From positions 31,055,883 to 31,119,882 of the forward strand of contig NC_088789.1 in NCBI RefSeq assembly GCF_949628265.1: a stretch of 64,000 nucleotides of DNA, read 5' to 3'. Below, piece after piece: positions 32,201-44,219 of the stretch. The translations under genes and the position numbers were made by a program. The first letter of the stretch is position 1, and every line of letters starts with the position of its first letter. A model generated the notes under the pieces. The model saw only the letters and a program-made list of their open reading frames with translations, had not been told where the DNA came from and ran no database searches. The DNA is from Cloeon dipterum. Its lineage: Eukaryota; Arthropoda; Insecta; Ephemeroptera; Baetidae.

Positions 32201-35200
32201 TTAATTCCGGAATGAAATGTCCGGCGTGTTTTTCACGATCCAGTCCATGTAACTTGCGACGTCGGCGAACAAGGAATATTGATTTGGATGACACAACGAA
32301 GTATTTTTGCCCTCAAACTCCACTATTTTCGACATTCCAAAGCTGACAATGCCCCTGATGAACCAACGGCCGTCTTTTTCAATGGAGAGGCTTCCTCCGC
32401 TGTCTCCGTTGCAGGTGGTCGTTCCTGAATTAATTAATAAAATTGAGGAAACGGTAATTATGAAATTAGGAGATTCTAACCGTTCGTGTAGCCGGCGCAA
32501 AAGTTGTCTCCCGGCCGCAAATATTTCGCAAAGAAATTTCTTTTCGACAAGTAGCATTCTTTGTGAGTTAAAATCGGCAGTCGAACCTCTTGCAGATCAT
32601 CTGTGCGCGTGTGGTTGTCGACGAGCCCAAACCCAACCGCCTTCACGAGAAAGAAAAACAAATATTAGAATCTATTTTTCGAATTCACGCACATCCGATA
32701 CCATAGCTTTGGTTCCAGCGACGCGAGCCAAGTTTGAGTCAGAGTCGTCGTTCCACAAGCAAATCGGTCGGACATTGTTGGTTATTTTTACTTTTTTCTT
32801 CAAAATCACAAGTCCGACGTCACTAATGAATTCCGCAGAGTCATATTTCGGGTGCGTGATCATACTGCTGAGCTAAAATGTTTGCATATTATTATCGATT
32901 AGAATACTGTTCGTGCAATGTGAAACCTTTCTTCTCTGAACACCAGGGGCTCTTCTTTTTCTTTTATCATACAACCCAAGAGAAACTCTGAAATCCTCTG
33001 CTTTCGATCCATAAATACAATGTGCCGCTAAAAGTAACATTTTAAATCGAAAAAGTCATGAAATTAATCATTTCTTCGCTTCAATACCAGTCAAAACTAC
33101 CGTCGGTGAAATCAATGTCCCGCCGCAGGCTCCTCCAGTCATCAAATTCTCAATGTAAACGTGCCAAGGATGATCGCCTGTCTGAGAAATGTTTCCACGG
33201 AAAATTTGACCAGCGATCGATGGTATTTCTGTGGAAGAATCGTCCTTTTCTAGTTTCGTTCCTGTTGATGTCGGTTTCCTTCCGCAGTTTCCGAAACTGA
33301 GGTTGTCTGGAGCGTTGAATCCTTTTTTAAAGATACATAAAACTGTGAGCGTATTTGTGTGAATTTACCTTTAGGTTGTTTTATTTCCGGAATTGGGCGT
33401 AGAGCAGAAATGTCTTTTGCGTGCATTGCGATCTGGTCAATGTATAACAATATATCAACGTAATATCGGTGGTTCCAATGAAATTTTAAGCCTCTCAAGA
33501 AATACCGGCCTTTGTAGAAATTGATCACATACCAAAACTCTGTGTGGCATTAAATGACAATCATTGAATTTGAATGAGATGTAATTTATCTATAAATCTT
33601 ACGCCAAAAGGTTTCCTCAACACACAGGATATTCTGGATGGGAATTTTTTCTGTTTCCAATGTACTCAATTCATCACTGTTTAGAACTCTTCTACAGTTG
33701 CTTTGGCTCGTCATGTTTGCTGTAATAATTGGCAAAAAGGAAGTAAAATCGTGTCACTGGCATTAACAAATACATTTGAATCCGACTAAAATTTATCGCA
33801 TATGAAAGAGTTTCAAACTGACTGAAATCGTAAAAACTATTGCCCCAACAGTCTGTAATCGTTCACACTTTAAAATTTATTTAAATTAATATAATTTTCG
33901 ATCATTCATATAGATTTCGTTACCTTTCCACGCTCGCTGGAAATTTTCTTATGTTCCTGACAAAATCTCTGATTGTTTTGTATTTATTTTTTATTACAAT
34001 TCTTCAGAGTAACACAAAATTGAATTTGAAATAGAAAACAAAGGAGACAACAAAAATAAATTTACATTATTTGACCAGTTGCATAAACCATTAGCGTTTG
34101 AAGCAAACAGATGGCGCAACTATAAACTCTCTGAAAATTTGTTTTTAATGCACTTTCGATTCAATTTCAGACTCAATCTAGCTACCGTGCATTCTTCATT
34201 AATTATGCTCTCTTTTGACGTTCTGAAAACCAAAATCGGTTCAGCCAATCGCCGTAGAATCATGAGAAATAAAAAATCTTTTCAACGTTTCTACGGTGAA
34301 TGGCTGGACTGATTTTGGTTTTCAGAACGTCAAAAGAGGGCAAAATTAATGAAGAATGCACGGTAGCTATAGATTGAGTCTGAAATCGCAGCGGAAGAGC
34401 TTTAAAACTAAATTTTTAGGAAAGCCTATATAGTTGCGCCATCTGTTAGCGGCTTCGAACACTAATGCTTTACGCAACTGGTCAATTTCAATGAAACTCA
34501 CAAAGGCATCAATATTTTGAAAATGCAACATTTTATGAAAATAAAAAAATCAGCACTCTTTCATTTATAAATATGCAATAAATAATTGTGGCATAAAGAT
34601 TAACACCAGTTTCTTTTCGGATTTTTGCAAAATTTATATAATTTAATATTTAAATATTATTAAATGTTTGTTCTTAGTGGATTTCAATTAATATGGGATA
34701 TTGAAACGGTCAAAATATATTTGAATGACGAGTTCAGAAAAGCAGAAAAACTGTAAAATTTGATTCAAGTCAATTTGTAACGTTTTGAAGCTATAAAATG
34801 TACATGTACTGTTTCATTCTAGCGCCGATAATTTTAAATTAAATTATTGTCACAAATAGGTTTATAATATTATATTTAACAAACTTACCTGGGATAGGTG
34901 GATCAGTCTATAAAAATAGATTTAAAATAAGTTTAAATCACTACAGAAATTAGTTTGAAAATACGAACTTGATATGGTGACCATTGAAAGTAGGGTGATT
35001 CTCTTTTAAGTTGCGAGTCCATTGCGTTGTCACGGTTAAACAAACAAAAGGGAATTACCACACTCGGCATTTTCTCGGTTATCATCATCGTGAATTTACA
35101 ATAACCATACGGATCTAAGGCAATTTTAATTACATCCAGTACCTTAAATAATTGAAAAAGTCATTGTATAAACAAGGTGATGCTGAAAATGGTAAAATAA

Positions 35201-35844
35201 TTACTTTGGCGGACCATCTGATGCATTCCTCTTTTGTTTCGCGCCTATAACAATTTCTTGGAAATACCCGTAGATCAGCTGTATCACTTTGAGTGAAATC
35301 ACAACCACCTAGGCAATAAAGAATCTCTGATTTTGATATTCTTAAGCGAGATATTCATGTTACCTATTTCAAGAATAGTCCTTTGAGAAATAGCTATAAA
35401 GTCAAAGCACATTTCTTCATTACGTGTGTTTTGAACATAAAAGAGCGATTTGTTCTCATTTAGAGTTGTTTCGATTCCACAGTTCTGAATGCTCAAGTTT
35501 TCTCCTCCGTCGAAATCTGTGAGGCGAAACTTCATGATAGCAAAATACTACGTTTAGGTCTTTTTCAATCGAGTGGCTGCTTATTTTAATCGATTGGTTT
35601 CTTTTTCCATTTTTTTTAAATAAACACCGAATCGGTTAGTTTTTTTAGATCTAATTAGACCCATCAAATTAATTTGGACCAAATTCGATTGAGAATTTCC
35701 AATTAACCAACTTTTAAAGAGTGCAAAATAGTAAAATTGAGAAAAGAGCTTACACGGAGCTGGGTAGTAGGCGTCGGTCTCATTTTCAGGTGTTTGCGCG
35801 GCGCAAACCGCGAGGCTGAGGAGGACGAAAAGTCCGAGCCTCAT
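32201..35844 (-). CDS. Secreted chymotrypsin-fold serine protease, copy 1 (about 599 aa)
   Basis: Exons (minus strand, 5' to 3') are 35844-35754, 35650-35628 (a 23 bp micro-exon, tentative), 35547-35364, 35326-35205, 35142-34969, 34907-34889 (19 bp), 33719-33603, 33539-33369, 33321-33088, 33027-32927, 32872-32693, 32640-32481 and 32424-32201. With the micro-exon the total is 1800 bp and all phases fit. The signal peptide is MRLGLFVLLSLAVCAAQ. About 300 Cys-containing residues of unknown fold follow, then an S1 peptidase with a complete triad: His381 (TAAHC), Asp430 (SDVGLVIL) and Ser534 (GDSGGS). The residue six before Ser is Thr, not Asp, so trypsin-like specificity is unlikely. The new N-terminus would be IFRG preceded by Gln, an unusual activation site. 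The layout recalls insect multidomain proteases of immune or developmental cascades. TTTATT at 32083-32088 supplies the minus-strand polyadenylation signal. Confidence 0.8.
34071..34485. repeat. MITE family M copy in a protease-1 intron
   Basis: The outer inverted ends TTGACCAGTTGC and GCAACTGGTCAA enclose AACAGATGGCGCAAC and GTTGCGCCATCTGTT, and the two halves are complementary throughout. It occupies the intron between the 19 bp exon and the exon at 33719. The copy at 47393-47802 is at the same place in protease 2, so insertion predates the segmental duplication. Confidence 0.8.
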
Positions 35845-38800
35845 CGTGATTTCTTCTCCGCGCGCGATGGACCAAGGATGTTGCTCCGACCGTCGCGCAC
35901 AGCTCTTCGAGTTTGATTAAATTATCAAGTTTTGGCATCACTAAGAACGATACTTTCGGCCTTTTGCCCCCAGTTGGCGGCTGACCTCTACATTAATTGC
36001 GTCATTCCGTTATCGCCACATATTGCGAAACAAACTCGCTAATATTTTTGAATAAATTATTTTTCTTTTTTGCTGACTTAATTAATATATTTTATAGTTA
36101 ATTTAGATTTTGGGGCACAATAATCATATTTTTTTAAATATTTGTTTCTTGGTGGAACGGCCGTTTGATTATAAATTGAAAAATTTGACTATAATTGAAT
36201 AGTTTATCGCTCTAGCAGAGCACACACACCTCTCGAGAAATATCCACCATTTTTCAAACAAAATTTTTCACATTTTTCGCAGTGATCTTTGATATTTTGT
36301 GGTTATTTAGGTTTGGTTTCGATTATCTGTCGCTGTTTCGTTGAGGTCGAGAGGGCCAAAGTCAAAGTCAAGCCAGACTCATCGCATCTCTGATTGTGAG
36401 GCATTGTCGTGACCTTGTTTTCGTCTCGAGTGCACGTGATTCTCATTGGCAGCAAATGGGAGCTCTTTTTAGAGCGATTTTTCGATTTTTTATTTTTAAA
36501 TCTATCTTTTTCACAGATATGCGGACAAATAATTAATTATGAATTCAGTTTGTTCAAATAAACCTGATTATTCTTCATTTTATAAGGGAAATTTTTTATT
36601 AATCCATGCGGGTGATCCAAAGGACACGAATGACGTATTTTTTTTTTAAATTTTCTACTTTAAATCCGCAAACTTTCTTTGCTTTTAAATTAAGAATTAT
36701 TTTCTGTTTGAGAAAGAGCGGGCATCCGGCGATGCTCCGGCGTCCAAAATCCAAAAGGTTGCAAATTAAGCTCTGAAATGGCAAATTTGCATGTTTTCGA
36801 TTTTCAGGGGGACGTTGCATTGTTTTAAAAGTTTGGAAATGGTCAAACGCTTTATTGAAGAACCCAGAGTTTTAAGATATTAATTCTGTGCAAACAGAAG
36901 AATAGGCGAGAAGCGAGGAGAAGAATTAAAAATTTCAACCGCAGCAGCGGGCAGTGCGAAAGAGGATAAATTTGCTCATTTTTTATTTGTTCGACAACTT
37001 TATTTCGGTCTGTGCGGCGGCGGTGCCGGCGGCGACGAAAAAGCAAATGAACCGAGTCCCCAAATATCTCGAAAAAAATATTTCAACCTTTCGGAAAAAC
37101 GCAGTTTCACAACTGTAAAAATCCCCACCTGAAAAAAAGTTGATTCATCTGATAGCTAAAAGGCGTGTCCGGGAAAAAAACGAAATTCAGTTTATTTTTT
37201 AGAAATTTTTGCCGAAAACATTTCGTAGTAACTTGAAAAAAGGTCCGATTTTGAAAAACCACATAAAGGCGGACGTGCCTCACCGAAAGGGCATCGACTG
37301 CGGCAAGAATCATCCGCCTCCGGCCCACAGGGCCCCCGCTGGACCCCAGAAACCACAATTTAGTAATGTCCAAATCTTGTTTTTTCAACTTGAAAAATGA
37401 ATAACACGGTTCCTATGGGCCGTAGAGGGAAAAACCAATGTTCCTTGAGCTCGCCGTTAGACTCTGCGTATGTTAAAAACCTTTGCCACCTCCGCCCACC
37501 CCGCCACCAAGCACATGTGCCCAAAAATCCGCGCCATTTTGAACATTTGCTTCTGATTTTTTTCTTAATTCAATTTTAGACCGGTGGGTGATTTTCACTG
37601 CGCGACAATTTATTTCGCACCGAGAGGCGTGCGTCGATGGACCGGATTTGGTGCCGAATTTACCTCTCGTCCAATCGTCAACCCCGGCCCCTCATCTTTT
37701 TCAGGGTATTCGACCTGAGATGCTCTGCCAAGCCGGTTTTGATGCTTTTTCATTAATTTCGACATCTCACATTATGGTGCTCGGCCAAAATTTATGGATC
37801 TCGCCTTCCGTCGACCTGCGCCAGGTCGCGCGACCTGACCTCGAGAGCCAGGCGTCCGCAGGGCCAACGGCATAAGGACAAAAGGTCCTGTCTTGGGCGC
37901 GGCAAACCAGAGGGCCAATAAAAGGTGCTAATGCGAATTGTAATTTATGACATCGCTGGACGGCTGTTCTTCCGAGGTCACGGACGTTTGATTATAAATT
38001 ACAAAAATTGGGATCCATAATAAATAATAAATTACGTAACTTAAAGACCACACACAACTCGTGAAAAATCCCTTTTTCAAATAAATTTTTACACTTTTCG
38101 CTGTGACTTTGTTATTTTGTTGCTGAGTGGGTTCGGTTTCTATAATCTGTCGCTGTTGCGTATGGAGGTCAAAAGGGCAAGTTCAAAGTCAAGCCAGACT
38201 CGTCGCATCTCTGAGGCCTTCTCGTGACCTTGTTTTCGTCTCGAGTGCACGGGAATCCCTTCGCCAGCACAGCAGCCTTTTCAGTGTGGACGTCGAATAG
38301 CTTTAAAAATGCCAATGGTCAAACTTTATTGAACTCGGATATTAATTTTATGCAAACAGAAGAATGGGCGAGGTGCGAGGCGAAGAATTAATAATTTGAA
38401 CCGCAGCATCAAGTCCAATGAGCGGGCAGTGCGAAAGAGGATTGTTTTTGTGCGACAACTTTATTTCGGTCTGTGCGGCGGCGGCGACGAACCGACTGCC
38501 GGCGTCGCAACAACGGACGCCGTCCTGAAATTTCCGGAAAAGTCCGACGAGAAAATCGCGTGATAGAAAAACACAGCGGCCGGTGCTCGCACTTCGCGCT
38601 CTTTGAGCTTTATTTTATTTGATCGCGGGCGGCATTTCCGTGTCAGAAAGCGGCTTCAGTTCGAACTCGAGCCTCGTGGTCGCGCGGCGGCGCCACCGAT
38701 GCCTCGTCCGTCTCGCGCGGCCTCCGACGTCACGGCCTCCGGTGCCGCCTCCTCGGGGGCTGTTTCGGTTTAGTGATCGTAATTTTGATCTCGGCCAGCG

Positions 38801-39234
38801 GCGCTAGTGGCGGCGGCGTCCCCTGCTCCTCCTTTCAAACCATCGCGGCTGCGACTTCCACTTCCGCCTCCCAGCCTCTCTACAGACTCTCGGCTTCTGC
38901 CTCCGCACAGAAATTAAACAAATAATAAAAATGTCAACAGAGCTGTGCATTTTATTTTAAAACTTTTGGATTAAACAACAAAATGGATTTTTGGCTCTTG
39001 TGAGTTTGGGGGAATTTTTCTGATTGTGAGTAGAGTTTGCTTTCGTTTTCGAGTATTTTGACAAATAATAATGCGTATTTTTTGTCAATCTTTTAAAATT
39101 ATCTCGGATTTTTTCAATCCTGTTCACGAATTTATCCTAAGATGGGATTTTTTAGTTTTCTTCTGTTTTTGTTTTTAAATTTTGAGTGCCATATATAAAA
39201 CAATTGTCACTATTTTTCACTTGCAGGAATCGAA
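35845..39234. other. Non-coding right half of duplication unit 1
   Basis: No coding exon is supported. Two internal copies of a 250-300 bp repeat lie at about 36150-36480 and 37980-38280, sharing ATCTGTCGCTGTT, GTCAAAGTCAAGCCAGACTC and TCGTCTCGAGTGCACG. A dispersed repeat lies at 37120-37600. Two CG-rich tracts with TTTATTTCGGTCTGTGCGGC lie at about 37000 and 38460. Short open frames in the GC-rich tracts lack splice or homology support. Confidence 0.55.
37120..37600 (+). repeat. Dispersed repeat family D, copy 1
   Basis: Landmarks in order are GGCGTGTCCGGGAAAA, GGTCCGATTTTGAAAAACCA, GGCATCGACTGC, GGCCCACAGGGCCCC, CCTATGGGCCGTAGAG and a final AATCCGCGCCATTTT. The same series occurs at 49865-50335, at 62710-63120, and inverted at 59480-60180. 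There is no open frame of note. Confidence 0.7.
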
Positions 39235-39499
39235 CGTGCGCGCAACACACACTTTTTTGCAGGATATTTTATTTCGCCGCGCGCTGGCTCTCTTCTCTCT
39301 TTGGGGCCATCAATTTCTCGTTTCATCAAACGAAAATCGGAATACTTGCCTGCCGAGTGAATTTGCCCCACGCTTTTATCAGTTCGGCGGCTCATTTACC
39401 GTTTCATTTTGCAAATCAACGATTTTTTTCTCTTCGTATTTTACACTGATTGATGCTGACTGCGAGCAAAGTGATTCGCCGCCGATGGATGCATTTTTA

Positions 39500-42400
39500 A
39501 CACCGTGAAATATTTAACAAACTTTTCTCCGCTGCAAAAAACTATTTTTAATCCTCTGCTTTCATTTTTATTTTACTCTTTTCGCCCGCAAATAGGATTG
39601 AAAAAAAAATTGGAAGGCAAATTAAATGCACAATTTTCTGTTTGCACAACAGAGATTAGGAAAAGGGAAAAAGAAGAAATCGAGAGGAAAACTTCACGAT
39701 TTTCATTTTGATATATTTAAAATTAATTTTTTCATCCCCTAAAATTTCGCTGTCCATCAAATGGCAGAGCTTGCGTTTTGCTGTGTTTTGTGGATCGCAA
39801 ATCATAGGGAAGGGGGCTGTCAACTTTGGCCTCGGCAGCGCTCAACGTGGTTGTTTTTTGCGCCGAATTAAGCGAAAGAAAGAGGCCATTCATTCTCTTC
39901 GCCCGCGTGTTTGTCTCGCTGATTTGCAGTGAGAAGAATCGCGACGCTGCTGCATTTAAATTGCACATTTTTGCCGCGGTAGTAACATTGTTCCTAATTT
40001 AAAATGCGATTAATATTGATTAGGAATCGGCAATAAAGAACTGCCGCTGCTACCAATTTTTCCATTATAAATATTTAATTTTTCTGTTTATTTTGTCAAC
40101 TCCCAGCTAACTCATTTTCGGTTAATTTTAAACAAACTTTCGTTTGCATCCGTTCGACACAAGAGCCAGTGAAAATACACAGCAGCTTGACCTTCCAAAT
40201 AAAAAATAATAGAAACAAATTGCATTTAGATGAGCCAGAAGTTCTCTTCTCCTCGACCAAGAGATTTTATTTTGCGCCTTCCACAATTTTCAGACCGTAA
40301 AAAATATTCAAAACTTTATCAGCCTAGTAAGAAGAGCCTCAAAAGTAAGGAATTTTTTTAGAAAGCTTGAGAAAATTGAGGGAGAACAGTTTAGAGAAAG
40401 ACTGCGATGAGCAAGAGCCGTTTCCTGTGTCCGAGTTGCAGTCGAACGCAAAGCAAAGTGCCGGCCAGAGCAAAAAATAGCTGCAAAATAGGTAGCAACT
40501 CTGCCGCAGCCTTTTTGGCCTTTCTCTTCCGCTTGTTTTGTGCCAAATTTCTCCAAAAGGGCGCGGATTCATAATTTAGAGCGGGCAGCGCGGTGGTGTC
40601 GCAAACGCCATTCTTCTTGCCAGCATTGAAATCGAGAGCTAAGTTTGTCTTCAAGACAATACAGCGAGAGAAACCCAAAGCAACGAAAGCAACGGCCCTC
40701 GTCCTCACAAGATTCCGATTTGATTTCTGCTCTTCTCCAATTGCGTCAGCGCCTGGAACTCTCGTTCTTTATTCTTTCCGCCGTGCACGCGTCTCGCGCG
40801 CCGGTTAAAAATTGCTCTTTCTCCCAGCTGGCCACGCCTCCAACCGGCCGTGAGCAGCGAGCACTATTTTTGGCTATTGAAAGAGGATTTTACTCTATTT
40901 CTTGACTCTCGCTATGAGCAATATTTAAACGCAAGAGAGAAATAAAGTTAATCCGACGCCTCGCAAGATAAAAGATCGCACTGCCGCTGTATATAAACCC
41001 TTAATTGTCACAATTCACAATAGCTTTTCGCAGAGGGAGGGAAATTCCGCTAGAGGGTGCAGTCGTTGAGCTCTCGTGGCACCGGCAAAAGAAAGCGCGC
41101 TGGTGGCGGTTTTTCGCGTCGCCTCAGGGCGATGCACGCACGGTTTTTGAAGTCGATGGCACCTTCCTCGCACCTTTCGAAGAAATTCAAGTCGCATGTT
41201 GACGGGCATGACGTTCGCCTCTTGCGGCGGCGGCGGTCGTCGACCACGCATCAAGCTTAAATTTCAACTACTTCCAAAATTAAATCACATATTGGTCTAT
41301 AGATTAAAATTGCTCTTTCGAGGAAATGAAAAAAATTGCATTGGTTTCCCGCCCGGAACCCAAGACAAGGAGGAGGAGCCCAATTCCTGCGAAGGGGTCT
41401 TAATTTTTCTTATTTTTTCTGCCGAATAAGCTGCGAAGAACAAAATAAAACGACGAAAGAGGGCATCCGGCGCTGCTCCGGCGTCCAGCGGGTTGCAAAC
41501 TTGCACTTCGAACGCAAAAACCGGCCGCATCTGTGGAAATAATGTTGCGAAAATTATCTCTGACAAACAGCGGGCGGGCAGCACATTCGGCAGCTCTCTT
41601 CTCGCTCGTCTCAAGAGTTCAATGCTTTTAAAAATCACCAATAGAGGTCACTGTCGGCAGAAATTGCGCCTTTTAAAAGCAGCATCGCGTGTCTGCCTGC
41701 GAGCGTCGAGCAAAAAATAACGAATATTATCCATTCACTCTGGCGGAACAATAAAAAATATTGACCCGCTTTGAATTTGGAATCCGCAAGTCTCAGCGCA
41801 GTGGTCGTGACTAATTTACAAAATTTCGCGGAAATCAAAGTTTAAAGTTTTGAAACCGCGGCTCGAATCCGTTCTTCCCGAGCATGACCTGAAATTAGAA
41901 AATACGACCGACATTTAAAAAACAAAAATCGATTTTTCCGTGTCCTGTTTACTTCAACGCACTGTGGGGATCGAAATGGAACCACTAAAGGTTGATTCCG
42001 ACCCTCAGGTTCTTACCCTGACATGACCCTAAGGGTCAGATAGCGAAAAAATGCCCAAAATGTTCATGTCTGGTGTCGTTTTACTGGGTTTTGTCCCATC
42101 ACAGTTCAAATTTTGTTCTGAATATTTTTCACGGCAAAAGAAAATTATGTTTTTGGAAAATTGTGCACGCCAAACTTAACTATTTAGTCGGTTTTAGACG
42201 ATTTTAAGTGTATGGTTTAACTATATAGCTTAAAATTGCATGATTCGTGCTCATTTGACATTGCCGCAATGATCTGAAGCTTAGAAAAAAATAGTCAATC
42301 GTCTAAAATTCACAGCCCTACTAATTATCGATTTTTTAGACGATTTGAATTTGGCAAAAATAAATAGGTTGCACTTTGCTCTTCCATCGCGAAGAGGAAG

Positions 42401-43860
42401 AAGAGATTCGAGCTGGTGGCCGCCACGGCGCCACACTCATGACTTTTGACCTTGTTTTCATTCGCGCAATTGCTTTTTTGGTGCACGTGTGGCTGATCAC
42501 GGCTCTCATCGCTGCGGGAGAAACAAGTCCGCTTGCCGCCGCGTAATTTTAAAGCTGGCGGATGACAAAAGGCTGCTCTGCTCTTTTTCGCTTTCCTCTG
42601 AGCGTCGATTCCAAACGATACACTAGATGCCATAGATAACCCAAGTGACAAGAGGCACTCTTTCGAATAAAAATCATGCCACCGTGACGCTGGAGCAGAG
42701 TGCGGCTTAATATTAATTAAGAAAACTCAGCATTATCAGTAAAAAAGTGTGGTAAAACAATATCAATCTAAAATAGCTCAACTATATATCTTGATTTTTT
42801 ACTATTTAGGAAAAATATGCTAGTTTTGTGTCTTAAAGTCAAATTAAAAAATTATGTAAAGAAACAGTCACAATTTCGGACTGGAAAAAATATGTTTAAT
42901 TTTAATAAATAAAAACATCGGCGAATGTTTTAAAATGCTCTATTTCTTAATATCAGTATTCAAGCACCAAACAATCGTGAGTTATTCTTTTGTTTCAAAG
43001 AAACGCCTGACTCGGGCAGCTCAAATGAATGTGAATTTCAGAGAGTTATTTTTAAGATAAAATATTTCAGCAAATAAATAGTTATAATCAAATTTAAATG
43101 GAATAATAAAATTATTTTATTAAAAATCATAGTGGGAATTATCTTCTTTCGACACTGAGCCGCTGTTCAGAATTCGCGTCGGCAAAAATGGATATTTAAA
43201 TTGGCAAGTTGAGAGTTGAGGTGATGCTGGTTGCCGTTTGGCCGTCAGTCTCGGCGTGAAGAGGAAGAAGAGACCGGGATTCGAGCCAGAGTGAGCCACG
43301 GCGCCACGCTGATGACCTATTGACCTTGTTTTCATTCGCTCTTTTGGTGCTTGTTTTGCTGATCACGCACTCACCCAACTTACGTTATTTCTCGTCCTAA
43401 TTTATTGCATTTATTGCAGAGTAATACCACCAATTGCATGAAAGTGAGAGAAACTGCGCCTTTATCCTAGGTCCTGCCAGAGCTATGGTTATTTTGTTAA
43501 GTCACATTTTTTATCCAAACATTTAGATATAACAAAAAAAGGTTTGAACAAAACTTTAAGCGGTGAAGCAGCTGAATATTATTTAAATTATACTTCGCGG
43601 AAATATTAAACAAATATTTTTGAAGCTAGAGGCAAAAATCGATTTATTCAAAATAAGTCAATGAATATGTAATAAAATAAATGTCGAATTTAGGTGAATA
43701 TTATTATGAATTATTGTATTGTTAAAAAAATTGTGGAACAATTAATATAATATATATATAATAAAAACTTGGTAAGTGCAGAAAAAAATCAGAAACAAAA
43801 GTTAAATGAGTCTACTGATAGCAAACATAAGCTGCATGTGTTATAATTAATTATTAAATA
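39500..43860. other. Gene-free interval within duplication unit 2
   Basis: About 4.4 kb with no supported exon. GC-rich parts (40380-41240, 41460-41700, 42380-42600) produce many overlapping short open frames on both strands, but none has splice continuity or a recognisable product. The only structure I can name is the repetition of short unit-1 fragments, including the pair at 42390-42520 and 43240-43390 (TTGACCTTGTTTTCATTCGC, GCTGATCACG). Confidence 0.5.
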
Positions 43861-43976
43861 ATTCCTTCCAGTACTAATTTTCTGCTTTCTTGAATTATAT
43901 CAGCTTCATTGCCTACCGAGTGAGTTGCAAAATCAGAAGAGTGGATTCTCAGCAGACGATAGAGAGACGGGAGGCG

Positions 43977-44008
43977 AGGTCACGGACGAAAGGTCACGGA
44001 TTTGACCT
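43977..44008. promoter_or_regulatory. Cluster of three nuclear-receptor half-sites (copy 2)
   Basis: AGGTCA at 43977-43982 and 43991-43996, then TGACCT at 44003-44008, with the same order and spacing as at 31943-31974. It lies about 110 bp past the AATAAA of protease 2 (TTTATT at 44117-44122 on the plus strand). Confidence 0.35.
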
Positions 44009-44219
44009 CTTTCTCTTCTCCCGAATGTGTGATAAGCACCAAGCAGAGGCGGCTAAATTAATTTCGTGTTTGTGGGTTGAATATTAAAAGTCGAGCAATC
44101 AAAACTTCTATAACCATTTATTTACAAAGACCATAGAAAAAACATGTCTTTGAAAGATTATCTATCTATCTACTCTTTACTGTTCAACCTTTACTATATG
44201 ACCTTAATCAGGCCAATCT

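Larger units (their letters stand above)
30740..38660. repeat. Segmental duplication, unit 1 (carries protease gene 1)
   Basis: This unit aligns collinearly with unit 2 (39235-51640). Matched landmarks include CTGATTGATGCTGACTGC (30929 and 39446), protease exons (32201-35844 and 44220-49122), CTATGGGCCGTAGAGGG (about 37416 and 50161), the region beginning GCGCGACAATTTATTTCGC (about 37600 and 50348), and GCGGGCGGCATTTCCGT at the right end (about 38627 and 51609). Divergence is modest in exons and larger outside. Confidence 0.75.

Noticed and set aside
40300..41720. Cluster of GC-rich open frames on both strands
   Set aside because: All are short, overlapping and without splice sites or recognisable domains, and parts are duplicated non-coding DNA.
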